From Anaerolineae bacterium (lineage in GTDB: Bacteria; Chloroflexota; Anaerolineae; Promineifilales; Promineifilaceae), in the NCBI GenBank assembly GCA_015486215.1, contig WFSA01000154.1:1-32769 (forward strand): a stretch of 32,769 nucleotides of DNA, given 5' to 3'. The notes under the pieces were generated by a model, which saw only the letters and a list, made by a program, of their open reading frames with translations, ran no database searches and was not told the DNA's origin. Numbering within the stretch: the stretch's first letter is position 1; every line of letters starts with the position of its first letter. The position numbers and the translations under genes are program-made. Shown piece after piece: positions 1 through 6,712 of this stretch.

Positions 1-312
1 ACCAGAAGGAACGCGACAATCTCAATTTACATCGGCAGCGCACTTGCCCAACCTGGAATTATACGATTAAGCCGCATGCCTATTCTGGATGATATTCGAT
101 TGTTAATGTCCAAAGTTATTTACGAGCCTTCCCTAAGGTACTAATAATCCTAAAGATCTACGTCCTCTTAAACTGTAAAGACCTTCATCTCTTTTTTGAA
201 CCATGTCTAATTTTATATTAACTTGCATAACTGCATAGACAAAAAAGCGTCTGATTTTCCAAAAAATCAGACGCTCTCGCGGTATTGTTACTCGTCAAAT
301 GCTTGTTCCCTA
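1..312. other. Left-edge non-coding stretch with repeat remnants
   Basis: No gene can be supported here. All three forward frames are open at the left edge (one stops at 70, another at 144), so the 3' end of a rightward gene may be cut by the window, but no frame has a recognisable sequence. Bases 110-141 match the tail shared by the 33-bp palindromic repeats at 4451 and 15575 (GTCCAAAGTTA...CCTTCCCTAAGG). Bases 197-207 (TGAACCATGTC) are the right tip of the element family seen at 11657 and 14518, but no left partner is visible. A minus-strand terminator lies at 241-275. Confidence 0.5.
241..275 (-). terminator. Intrinsic terminator downstream of the response regulator gene
   Basis: A perfect 13-bp stem, AGCGTCTGATTTT (246-258) with AAAATCAGACGCT (263-275), has a 4-base loop. 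On the minus strand it is followed by a run of six T (241-246), the form of a Rho-independent terminator for leftward transcription. It lies about 250 bp past the response regulator stop codon. The element at 313-519 sits between gene and terminator and probably pushed them apart. Confidence 0.8.
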
Positions 313-519
313 GTAACTACTCAGCCTATCAATTATTTCACCACAAAGAAGCAAAGATCACAAAGTAAATCTTAAAAAACTTCGTATTCTTCGTGTCTTT
401 GTGATTAATTCGGACAAGACTTGACAAATTTTATCAGTATTTTATTTTACACGAGTATCATTAGGAAAATTTGTCAAGTCTTCCCAGAATACTGAGAAGA
501 TACATGGCTGAGTAGTTAT
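313..519. mobile_element. MITE-like element, 8-bp duplication, inserted at a stop codon
   Basis: Tips GTAACTACTCAGCC (313-326) and GGCTGAGTAGTTAT (506-519) are inverted repeats matching at 13 of 14 positions. They are flanked by identical 8-bp direct repeats GTTCCCTA (305-312 and 520-527), a target-site duplication. The right duplication contains the stop codon of the response regulator gene (525-527). Inside is a degraded copy of the element at 4549: a 17-bp perfect inverted repeat AAGACTTGACAAATTTT (416-432) / AAAATTTGTCAAGTCTT (466-482), and the inner tip TGAGAAGATAC (493-503). There is no transposase gene, so it must have been mobilised in trans. GTAA tips with 8-bp duplications recall the IS66 family, which is inference. 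Confidence 0.8.
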
Positions 520-524
520 GTTCC

Positions 525-2126
525 CTACGGAATAAGCCCTTGACGACGGGCTTCTTCAAGGGAGAGGCCGCCGCTATTGCTCTTTTCTTCTATGGTGGAA
601 ACGGCCGTGTTCCAGAAATCATCCAAATCCACCTCATCCGCAGGCGCGGAATCGGCAATAGCCGCTAACGGCTCATCCGCAATGTCTACCTTCGGCAAAA
701 TTGCGCCGCCGATCAAACCCAGCTTTTGCGCCTCAGCAAACGACATAGATTTCGTCTCCAACGACGGCAAGCTACCCGTATTCACCTCGTCGCCAAAACT
801 GATCGCATCATCATCAGGCACATCACCCACAAGCAAATCAGCCAAATCGTTACCGGTCGATTCGCCCAACAACGCTTTCAAATCATCAATACCCATCGCT
901 GCCGCTTCATTATCATTACTGCTCGCGGCATCTTGATCGCCATCCACAAAAAAGGAGGGCGGCGGCGGCGCGGATGGTTTCGGCACTTTCTTCTTCGGCG
1001 GGGCATCTTTTGGCGGGATTCTGGCCGCCCGTTCAATATTGCCAGCCGATGCACTATTTAGATTATACAGTGGACGACGGCGTTCCTTCGGTTTTGATGG
1101 TTTTGTCGGCGGGGGAGTGTACGACGGCCGTTCTCTTGGAGCGGTGTACGACGGCCGTTCTCTTGGAGCGGTGTACGACGGCCGCGCTTTTGAAGGGCGC
1201 GGCGAAGAAGATTTAGTTGCACGCTTCTTTCTTCTGCTTCGCGGAGGCGGCGGTTGCTTAACTACTTTTTGTACGGGGGCTGCTGCTACCGGTGCAACAC
1301 TCTTGCTTGTGGGCAACGCAGGTAGCACTGGCTGCAAATCCTTGATCGCCCGTTGGGTAAACACCCAAATCGTACCAAAACGGCCGCGTCGCACTTGCAC
1401 ATCAAAGATGATAGAGAGGAAATAATCATGCCCGATATTGGCCGTGTACATCTCCAACCGATCACCAGCATGATATTGAATCGTCGTTATAACATCACCG
1501 CCAAGCTGTTGCGTAAGCTGCTTGCTATTGGTCAAATTGCTAGAAATAATAGCTGCCATCTGCTGCGTATTTACATCACGAATCGCACCCGTTTGCAACA
1601 ACATTTGTCCATATCTCGTTACCAACAAGATAAGAGCGGCACTTGTATCGACTGTCAATGCGTGCAAACGCTTCTTTACACTGGCAGGCAGTGAAATATC
1701 TATATGAGAAACATCAGTAACAGAGACCTCCGCTTTAGACGGCGGGCCATATAAAACAGAGTTAACGGCCGTCAATACCTCATCCGTATCCGCAAACGGC
1801 TTCATAAAATAATGAAGAACCCCTAACTCGTCCGCCTCCTTTCGTCCCTCGTCTGACGAATGCGCCGTCATCACAATCACAGGCACACTTTGGTTTCGCA
1901 AACGCCTTCTTGCCCTGCGGACAAACTCAAACCCGCTCATACCCGGCAAGCGTATATCTGTGATCAATAGATCAAACTCAGTGCGCCCCAGCTCTAACAT
2001 CCCCTCTTCTGCCGAAGGGACGGCCAACACATCATAATCATATTCAGACAATTCCAGCATAGACTGCAAGAATTCCAACATCTCAAAATGATCATCAACT
2101 ACCAATATCTTTTTTACATCAGCCAT
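525..2126 (-). CDS. Response regulator with receiver and Roadblock-like domains
   Basis: A 533-residue cytoplasmic signalling protein. Residues 1-125 form a CheY-type receiver with all key residues: acidic pair D11/D12, phospho-acceptor D57 (LLITDIRLPG), T87 and K109 (MKP). Residues about 145-265 resemble a Roadblock/LC7-type domain (start near SVKKRLHALTVDTSAALILL), a small-GTPase-partner fold. A Pro/Lys/Arg-rich linker follows, with a 9-residue repeat RERPSYTAP encoded by 27-bp DNA repeats. Next is an acidic Asp/Ser-rich stretch. Two short related motifs, SFAEAQKLGLI and SLEEARRQGLIP, close the protein, the second being the C-terminus. There is no DNA-binding domain, so output is probably by protein contact. 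No histidine kinase lies nearby. The ATG at 2126 has no strong ribosome-binding site. A mobile element has inserted exactly at the stop codon. Confidence 0.85.
   Translation of the reverse strand: MADVKKILVVDDHFEMLEFLQSMLELSEYDYDVLAVPSAEEGMLELGRTEFDLLITDIRLPGMSGFEFVRRARRRLRNQSVPVIVMTAHSSDEGRKEADELGVLHYFMKPFADTDEVLTAVNSVLYGPPSKAEVSVTDVSHIDISLPASVKKRLHALTVDTSAALILLVTRYGQMLLQTGAIRDVNTQQMAAIISSNLTNSKQLTQQLGGDVITTIQYHAGDRLEMYTANIGHDYFLSIIFDVQVRRGRFGTIWVFTQRAIKDLQPVLPALPTSKSVAPVAAAPVQKVVKQPPPPRSRRKKRATKSSSPRPSKARPSYTAPRERPSYTAPRERPSYTPPPTKPSKPKERRRPLYNLNSASAGNIERAARIPPKDAPPKKKVPKPSAPPPPSFFVDGDQDAASSNDNEAAAMGIDDLKALLGESTGNDLADLLVGDVPDDDAISFGDEVNTGSLPSLETKSMSFAEAQKLGLIGGAILPKVDIADEPLAAIADSAPADEVDLDDFWNTAVSTIEEKSNSGGLSLEEARRQGLIP
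1117..1187 (-). repeat. 27-bp tandem repeat in the response regulator linker
   Basis: Units start at 1117, 1144 and 1171, exactly 27 bp apart. The first two are identical and the third diverges after ACGGCC. They encode RERPSYTAP repeats in the disordered linker. The first two units carry an intact ACGGCCGT palindrome (1124-1131, 1151-1158) and the third has ACGGCCGC. Expansion or contraction would stay in frame. Confidence 0.85.
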
Positions 2127-2222
2127 AGCGTGCTGGGACTACAACGAATGAAAGGAACAAGTGAACAATATCTCAACGATAGCATCCACCTGTTCCCATT
2201 ACTCGTTACAATCAACAAAACA

Positions 2223-3770
2223 TCATTTGCGTAATTCTGTCTTTAGAATTTTCCCCGTAGCATTCATCGGCAGCGTATCACGGAATTCGACCATGCGCGG
2301 GTATTTATAGGCGGCCATATTCTCCTTTGACCACACAATAATCTGCTCTTCCGTTGCTTCAACATCCGCTTTCAAGACGATGAACGCTTTAATCTCTTCA
2401 CCATATTGCCCTTGTGGAACACCGACAACGGCCGCCAAACTAACGGCTGGATGGGACATCAATACTTCCTCAATTTCACGCGGATACACATTAAAACCGC
2501 CGCGAATGATCATATCTTTGACCCGATCAACGATGTAATAGTAGCCATCATCATCCTTGCGGCCAATATCACCCGTGTGGAACCATCCATTATTGAACAC
2601 TTTTTCATTCGCTTCTGGCCGTTGATAATAGCCATTCATCACCGCATGGCCGCGAACGACAATTTCGCCCGTCTCACCGATAGGAACATCGTTATCATCA
2701 GCGTCAACGACACGCATTTCTATCCCCCAAACAGGCAATCCAATGGAGCCGGGTTTGCGTTCAATCCCTAAGCGATTAAAACAAACGACGGGACTCGTCT
2801 CCGACAATCCGTACCCTTCTAAAATGAATACGCCAAATTTCTGATCAAAGGCCAGCATCAGTTCGACGGGCATTGCCGCACCGCCTGAGAAGCTGAGGCG
2901 TAAATTTTTGGCGATTTTTTCGAGATCAAATGTATCCGCATTGGGCGAGTTGAGCATCGCCCAATACATCGTCGGCACGCCGGCAAAAATGGTCACATTA
3001 TCCCGCTCCATAATGCCCAAAGCATCATCAGGGGTAAAACGGGGCAGCAAGGAGATGGTAACGCCATTGTAAAAGCCGCCATTCATCTGCACTGTTTGCC
3101 CAAAGGAGTGGAAAAGAGGCAACGTGACCAGATGCACATCATCTGGCTTGCTATTGTACATTCTCTCGCTGAGTTTGGCGTTCATCACCATATTGGAGTG
3201 ACTGAGTTCTGCCCCTTTGGGCTGTCCAGTCGTGCCGCTGGTGTAAAGAATCACGGCCGCATCGTCTGGGTTGGTCGGCACGGTGTCATAAACAGGAGAT
3301 TGCCCGTGCATCAACATGCCCAATGTTTTTGTTCCTTCAATGGGGGATGGAGCGGCGGGGTTGGCGGTAATCATGAAGAATTGTTTACAGTTTTCAGCAT
3401 TATTAAAGCCAGCGTATCCCATCTGTCCCATTGGCAATTGCTCTGTGCCTTCAAAACAGAAGTAGGCGACGGCATCCGAGTCTTCCAGATGATAAGCGAT
3501 CTCGCGCGGTTTAAGCAGCACGTTTAGGGGAACGACAACGCCACCTGCTTTGAGGATGCCATAATAAACCATCGGGAAAAATGGCAGGTTGGGGCAGCCG
3601 AGTGCAATCTTATCCCCTTTCTTGATGCCGCTCGCGGTCAGTCCAGCCGCAATTTGATTAGCAGCTCCGTTGATTTGGGCGTAGCTTAATTTTGTGTCAT
3701 TGAATATAACGGCCGTATGAGACGGCATCTCTCTGGTTGAATTCTCAAGCAATACGGAAAGGTTTAACAT
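2223..3770 (-). CDS. Acyl-CoA ligase (AMP-binding, long-chain fatty acid type)
   Basis: A 515-residue member of the adenylate-forming superfamily, predicted to activate a fatty or related acid to its CoA thioester through an acyl-AMP. The P-loop-like motif LYTSGTTGQPKG lies at residues 175-186, the adenine-binding motif GYGLSETSP at 319-327, the ATP-ribose Asp in HTGD near 401, and the hinge region YIVDRVKDMIIRGGFNVYPREIEE follows. The catalytic lysine is in the C-terminal NATGKILK (K507). Length and motif order match the FadD/LcfB group. Chain-length preference cannot be read from sequence, and medium-chain or aryl acids remain possible. The ATG has a good site (AGGAG, 6 bases upstream). The next gene in transcription order, the response regulator, is about 97 bp away and looks independent. 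Confidence 0.92.
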   Translation of the reverse strand: MLNLSVLLENSTREMPSHTAVIFNDTKLSYAQINGAANQIAAGLTASGIKKGDKIALGCPNLPFFPMVYYGILKAGGVVVPLNVLLKPREIAYHLEDSDAVAYFCFEGTEQLPMGQMGYAGFNNAENCKQFFMITANPAAPSPIEGTKTLGMLMHGQSPVYDTVPTNPDDAAVILYTSGTTGQPKGAELSHSNMVMNAKLSERMYNSKPDDVHLVTLPLFHSFGQTVQMNGGFYNGVTISLLPRFTPDDALGIMERDNVTIFAGVPTMYWAMLNSPNADTFDLEKIAKNLRLSFSGGAAMPVELMLAFDQKFGVFILEGYGLSETSPVVCFNRLGIERKPGSIGLPVWGIEMRVVDADDNDVPIGETGEIVVRGHAVMNGYYQRPEANEKVFNNGWFHTGDIGRKDDDGYYYIVDRVKDMIIRGGFNVYPREIEEVLMSHPAVSLAAVVGVPQGQYGEEIKAFIVLKADVEATEEQIIVWSKENMAAYKYPRMVEFRDTLPMNATGKILKTELRK

Positions 3771-3819
3771 AATATCTCCTGATCAATTAGTAATGGGCGA
3801 TCAGCCCTTGACAATTTTG

Positions 3820-4410
3820 TTACACGTCATCTTCTACAGACAACTCTTCTTCATCAACAATTTCACTTTCATCAATACTGTTTATCGCATCTTCATCGGC
3901 AGCAGCCCCTTTATACACTTTTTCGATATGGGCTAAATCAACGGTCATCACACCATCATCGTCGCCCGTATCCACCAGCGTTTCACGCGGGATAATGCCC
4001 TTTTCAGCGATGGGGCCAGAGATATATGCTTTGCCTAAGGCGAACCCAGTCACACGGCCGTTTTCATCCAACATCACATCGCCAATTCTGCCCACTTTCG
4101 TGCCGCCGGGAGTATCGACTTCCCGCCCCTGTAATTTATCCAATCGCAGCCATTCAGATTCTTCGTCATACTTTTTATCTGTGGTCACAACGTCGCTATT
4201 TTTGACCAAGATGGCATCTACACCATAGACGACAACCGCTTCACGAGGGATGATATATGCCGTGCGGCGGATCAATCCTTCGCTTTTTAGATAGAGGCCA
4301 GCCAGCCAATATAATTCTACATTGACATAAATATCTTTGACTGAGCCGAGTAGACGGCCGTCGATAATGCTGATAATTGGCTTTCCAAGTAAGTCCTTTC
4401 CCAATCTCAT
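3820..4410 (-). CDS. PRC-barrel domain protein
   Basis: A 196-residue protein with two PRC-barrel-like units: residues about 1-85 (LLGKPIISIIDGRLLGSVKDIYV) and about 90-160 (KLQGREVDTPGGTKVGRIGDVMLDENGRVTG begins there). The C-terminal tail is highly acidic. PRC barrels occur in photosynthetic reaction-centre H subunits, in RimM, and in many proteins of unknown role, so no function is assigned. An upstream in-frame ATG (4470) would run into a mobile element. The ATG at 4410 is preceded by AAGGAG with good spacing and starts MRLGKDLLGKPI, so it is chosen. The gene is 49 bp upstream of the acyl-CoA ligase start and may be co-transcribed with it. Confidence 0.8.
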   Translation of the reverse strand: MRLGKDLLGKPIISIIDGRLLGSVKDIYVNVELYWLAGLYLKSEGLIRRTAYIIPREAVVVYGVDAILVKNSDVVTTDKKYDEESEWLRLDKLQGREVDTPGGTKVGRIGDVMLDENGRVTGFALGKAYISGPIAEKGIIPRETLVDTGDDDGVMTVDLAHIEKVYKGAAADEDAINSIDESEIVDEEELSVEDDV

Positions 4411-4435
4411 AAGATGTCTCCTTGCAATAATAGCA

Positions 4436-4672
4436 GTAACTACTTGGTCAAGGTGATAGGCACTTGGCAAGTGCCTGTCACCTGAAAGTCCAAAGTTAAA
4501 AACGAACCTTCCCTAAGAAATTGAAGCAATTTCAGAGAGCGTTAATAGGTATCTTCTCAATAAATCGTGGACATGACTTGACAAATTTCATCAGCACTTT
4601 ATTTTACACGAGTACCATTAGGAAAATTTGTCAAGTCTCCCTAGAATACTGAGAAGATACGTTAATAGTTAC
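4436..4672. mobile_element. Outer MITE carrying a nested insertion
   Basis: The left tip GTAACTACTTGG (4436-4447) and right tip ending ATAGTTAC (4665-4672) are short inverted repeats. The flanks are TAATAGCA (4428-4435) and TAATAGCG (4673-4680), a 7-of-8 target-site duplication. Inside is a near-perfect 33-bp palindrome (4451-4483, centred on GGCACTTGGCAAGTGCC) and the tail GTCCAAAGTTA...CCTTCCCTAAG, both also found at 15575. A second element (4549-4660) has inserted 4 bp from the right tip. Without it and its duplication, the outer element would be about 117 bp. Confidence 0.65.
4549..4660. mobile_element. Inner MITE, 112 bp, perfect 11-bp tips and 8-bp duplication
   Basis: Perfect terminal inverted repeats GTATCTTCTCA (4549-4559) and TGAGAAGATAC (4650-4660) are flanked by identical GTTAATAG (4541-4548 and 4661-4668). 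The interior is palindromic: GACTTGACAAATTT near the left end and AAATTTGTCAAGTC near the right. Related copies are at 416-503 (degraded) and 12183-12295 (inverted orientation). No coding capacity. It sits inside the older element 4436-4672. Confidence 0.88.
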
Positions 4673-4877
4673 TAATAGCGGAATTCACGAGGGCAAATCC
4701 ACTCCTGACTCACCCTGTTAGGATTATAAGAGGGAGTACCCTCCTTGACAATACTTTCAAGTAGGGCGATTGCCTACTCCAAAATTGGACACTGATTGCA
4801 CAAATGAACACAGATAAAAAGATCAAAATCAGTGAAATCAGCGCAATCCGTGTTCACTCTACCCTTATCTCTGCACG
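4673..4877. other. Non-coding spacer between PRC-barrel and lipoprotein genes
   Basis: There is no gene here. It holds a small palindrome GAGGGAGTACCCTC (about 4731-4744), a fragment TAGGGCGATTGC (about 4762-4773) resembling the tip of the element at 12874, and the interspersed repeat at 4778-4856. No convincing terminator with a T-run is visible for the lipoprotein gene that ends at 4878. Confidence 0.5.
4778..4856. repeat. 79-bp interspersed repeat, copy 1
   Basis: It matches 13065-13143 over its full 79-bp length with few substitutions and no gaps. Shared landmarks are TCCAAAATTGGACA at the left, CAGATAAAAAGATCAAAATC in the middle, and a terminal GTGTTCA here against GTGTCCA there. Part of it is inverted-repeat (GAACACAGAT with ATCCGTGTTC), so it could form a hairpin in RNA. 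Function unknown. Confidence 0.8.
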
Positions 4878-6365
4878 CTACTCATCCAGCAAGCTCAAGA
4901 TAGCTTGCTCAAACACCGTATACGGTTGTGCGCCCGAAATGAAGTGCCCGTTGATAAAGAAAGCGGGCGTGCCGCCGACTCCATTCTCAAGTCCTTCTTC
5001 CACATTGGACAATACCTCAATTTCATGCTCACCATCGGTAAGACATTGATTGAAAACGGCCGTGTCTAATCCCAACTCGCCCGCATACGTCGTAAAAATA
5101 GCGATCACATCACTCTGTCCGCTCCACTCTTGCTGTGTGTCAAACAGTTGGTCGTGCATCTCACGATACGCCTTTTGATCTCCAGCGCAGCGTGCCGCTT
5201 CCGACGCTTTCACCGCTTGCGGATGGATACTGCTCAACGGAAAATCTTTATATACATAATACACATCCCCGCTCTCTATGAAATTATCATAAATTTGGGG
5301 AAAGGTCTGTTGTTGATGGCGCACACAAAACGGGCATTGAAAATCGGTATATTCAATGATAACAACGGGCGCATCTGGATCGCCGACAGCATAAGAACTG
5401 CCAATCGGAATATCAACGGGTTCAGATGGCGGCGGCGGTGCTTCCTGCGTCGGCTGCTCTTGGGGAACATACGCGGCGGCCAACTCTCCTTTTTCTGCTA
5501 ACTCAAAAGCGTAACGAAAAAGTTCAATCGGCTGTGCGCCAGTAACAGGATAGCCGTCAATGAAAAAGGCGGGTGTACCTGTCACGCCCAATGCCATCCC
5601 TTCTTCAAGGTTTTGCTGTATAACGGCATCATGTTTGCCGCTTTCTATACATTCAGAAAAAACGGCCGTGTCCATCCCCAAACTCGACGCTATACCAACT
5701 ATCACCCCCGTCGCCCGCTCGCTGCCTATGCCAGACCAGAGGCTTTGTTGTTCAAAAATGGCATCGTGCATCAGCCCATACGCCTCTTGATCGGCGGCAC
5801 AGCGAGCCGCCGCCGCCGCAATACGCGCCTCTGGATGCAAACTGTCCAACGGGTAATCTTTGATGATATATTGCACCAACCCCGTATCCACAAATTCAGC
5901 CATAATCTGGGGCATCGTTTCGGTCACATGCCGCTCACAAAACGGGCATTGATAATCGGTATATTCAACAACGGTGATCGGTGCATCCGCATCCCCAAAG
6001 CGTCCAGCCGCATCTTCTAAAATAACGGTGACGGGTGTGGGTGCGGCAGGCGGGGTGACGGGTTCAGCTGCCTGTTCAGCCGCTGGTTCTGGCTCATCAA
6101 CCTTCTCTTCTTGATCGGAAACGGCCGTTGGCTCTTTAGTTGGTTTGGCCGTTGGTTCGACGGCTGCTGGCTCAACGGCCGTTGTGCCAACAGCATCAGC
6201 ATTATCAACAACTGCTGCTGCATCTGTCTCCCCACCCTCTTCTTGTATAGTAAAAGGCTCAAATGCAGTATCACTCGTCGGTGCATCAGGGCCGCACGCT
6301 GCCAGCAAAGCCAACAACAGTATAAATAACAGTACGATATTAAATTTATTTTTACACTTCATCAT
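4878..6365 (-). CDS. Lipoprotein with two thioredoxin/DsbA-like domains
   Basis: A 495-residue predicted exported lipoprotein. A hydrophobic segment (residues 9-22) is followed by a lipobox LAAC with C24 as the lipidated residue. A Pro/Glu/Ala/Thr-rich linker runs to about residue 112. Two DsbA-like thioredoxin domains follow: the first at about 113-295 with CPFC at 140-143 and the cis-Pro loop GTPAFF near 263-268; the second at about 318-495 with CPFC at 344-347 and GTPAFF near 465-470. Both have a complete redox site, so the protein is an internal duplication, not one active and one decayed domain. Predicted role: thiol oxidation or isomerisation of extracytoplasmic proteins. No DsbB/VKOR partner is adjacent. 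The start is ATG with GAGG 7 bases upstream; a second ATG follows at once. Confidence 0.9.
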   Translation of the reverse strand: MMKCKNKFNIVLLFILLLALLAACGPDAPTSDTAFEPFTIQEEGGETDAAAVVDNADAVGTTAVEPAAVEPTAKPTKEPTAVSDQEEKVDEPEPAAEQAAEPVTPPAAPTPVTVILEDAAGRFGDADAPITVVEYTDYQCPFCERHVTETMPQIMAEFVDTGLVQYIIKDYPLDSLHPEARIAAAAARCAADQEAYGLMHDAIFEQQSLWSGIGSERATGVIVGIASSLGMDTAVFSECIESGKHDAVIQQNLEEGMALGVTGTPAFFIDGYPVTGAQPIELFRYAFELAEKGELAAAYVPQEQPTQEAPPPPSEPVDIPIGSSYAVGDPDAPVVIIEYTDFQCPFCVRHQQQTFPQIYDNFIESGDVYYVYKDFPLSSIHPQAVKASEAARCAGDQKAYREMHDQLFDTQQEWSGQSDVIAIFTTYAGELGLDTAVFNQCLTDGEHEIEVLSNVEEGLENGVGGTPAFFINGHFISGAQPYTVFEQAILSLLDE

Positions 6366-6376
6366 TTTTTATCCTC

Positions 6377-6382
6377 ATTATA
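6377..6382 (-). promoter_or_regulatory. Candidate -10 box of the lipoprotein gene
   Basis: The minus strand reads TATAAT, 11 bases upstream of the ATG and just before the ribosome-binding site, so a transcript from it would have an extremely short leader. No good -35 match is seen at 16-18 bp. The upstream sequence instead resembles a mobile-element tip (AAGTAGTTAT). Confidence 0.35.
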
Positions 6383-6508
6383 CAACTTTCAACATAACTA
6401 CTTAAACGCTAAACCAAGAGTTGAGCGTATTGATAGTTACCTCTCAACATCATTCACGCATAAAACATCCTATACCTATCCAGATGCGCCCCCCGCCTAT
6501 AGCCAGCC

Positions 6509-6546
6509 CGTCCCTGCATAAGCACGGGGCAGACTATGCAGGGACG
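6509..6546. repeat. Hairpin-forming inverted repeat
   Basis: Perfect 12-bp arms CGTCCCTGCATA (6509-6520) and TATGCAGGGACG (6535-6546) around a 14-base loop. There is no T-run on either side, so it is not a standard terminator. It is probably another small interspersed repeat. Confidence 0.6.
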
Positions 6547-6599
6547 AAGATTTATTTTCTCTTTAAGCAGCTCGTTTGCGACTGGATTTAGCTAAACAG

Positions 6600-6632
6600 A
6601 GATGACAGGCACTCGGCAAGTGCCTGTCACCT
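6600..6632. repeat. Short palindrome family, degenerate copy
   Basis: The sequence is nearly the palindrome found at 4451-4483 and 15575-15607 (GATGACAGGCACTCGG followed by CAAGTGCCTGTCACC), with two changes in the left arm. The conserved tail seen after the other two copies is absent, so only the hairpin core is present. Confidence 0.7.
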
Positions 6633-6639
6633 TGACATA

Positions 6640-6707
6640 GTAGGAGCGACCCGCTGGGTCGCCCAATAACCGTTATTGGATTGGGCGATTCAGCGAGTCA
6701 CCCCTAC
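6640..6707. repeat. Imperfect palindromic repeat after the aminotransferase gene
   Basis: The ends GTAGGAGCGACCCGCTG (6640-6656) and CAGCGAGTCACCCCTAC (6691-6707) are imperfect inverted repeats, with an inner pair around CCAATAACCGTTATTGG. It starts 5 bp past the aminotransferase stop codon. As RNA it would form a long hairpin and may stabilise the 3' end, but no T-run follows. GTAGGGGCG-type blocks also lie inside the elements at 11657 and 14652. Confidence 0.65.
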
Positions 6708-6712
6708 GATAA

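Larger units (their letters stand above)
6366..6712. other. Repeat-rich spacer between aminotransferase and lipoprotein genes
   Basis: These 347 bp contain no gene. In order they hold a tip-like remnant (ATAACTACTT near 6394), a 12-bp perfect inverted repeat CGTCCCTGCATA / TATGCAGGGACG (6509-6520, 6535-6546), a copy of the short palindrome family (6600-6632), and a long imperfect palindrome (6640-6707) next to the aminotransferase stop codon. Confidence 0.6.

Noticed and set aside
577-1425. Several plus-strand open frames opposite the response regulator
   Set aside because: They are antisense shadows of a gene with clear receiver motifs, with overlapping mutually exclusive frames and no ribosome-binding sites or recognisable domains.
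4411-4470. Longer N-terminus for the PRC-barrel protein
   Set aside because: The extra 20 codons run into the left part of a mobile element, and the internal ATG at 4410 has a strong AAGGAG.
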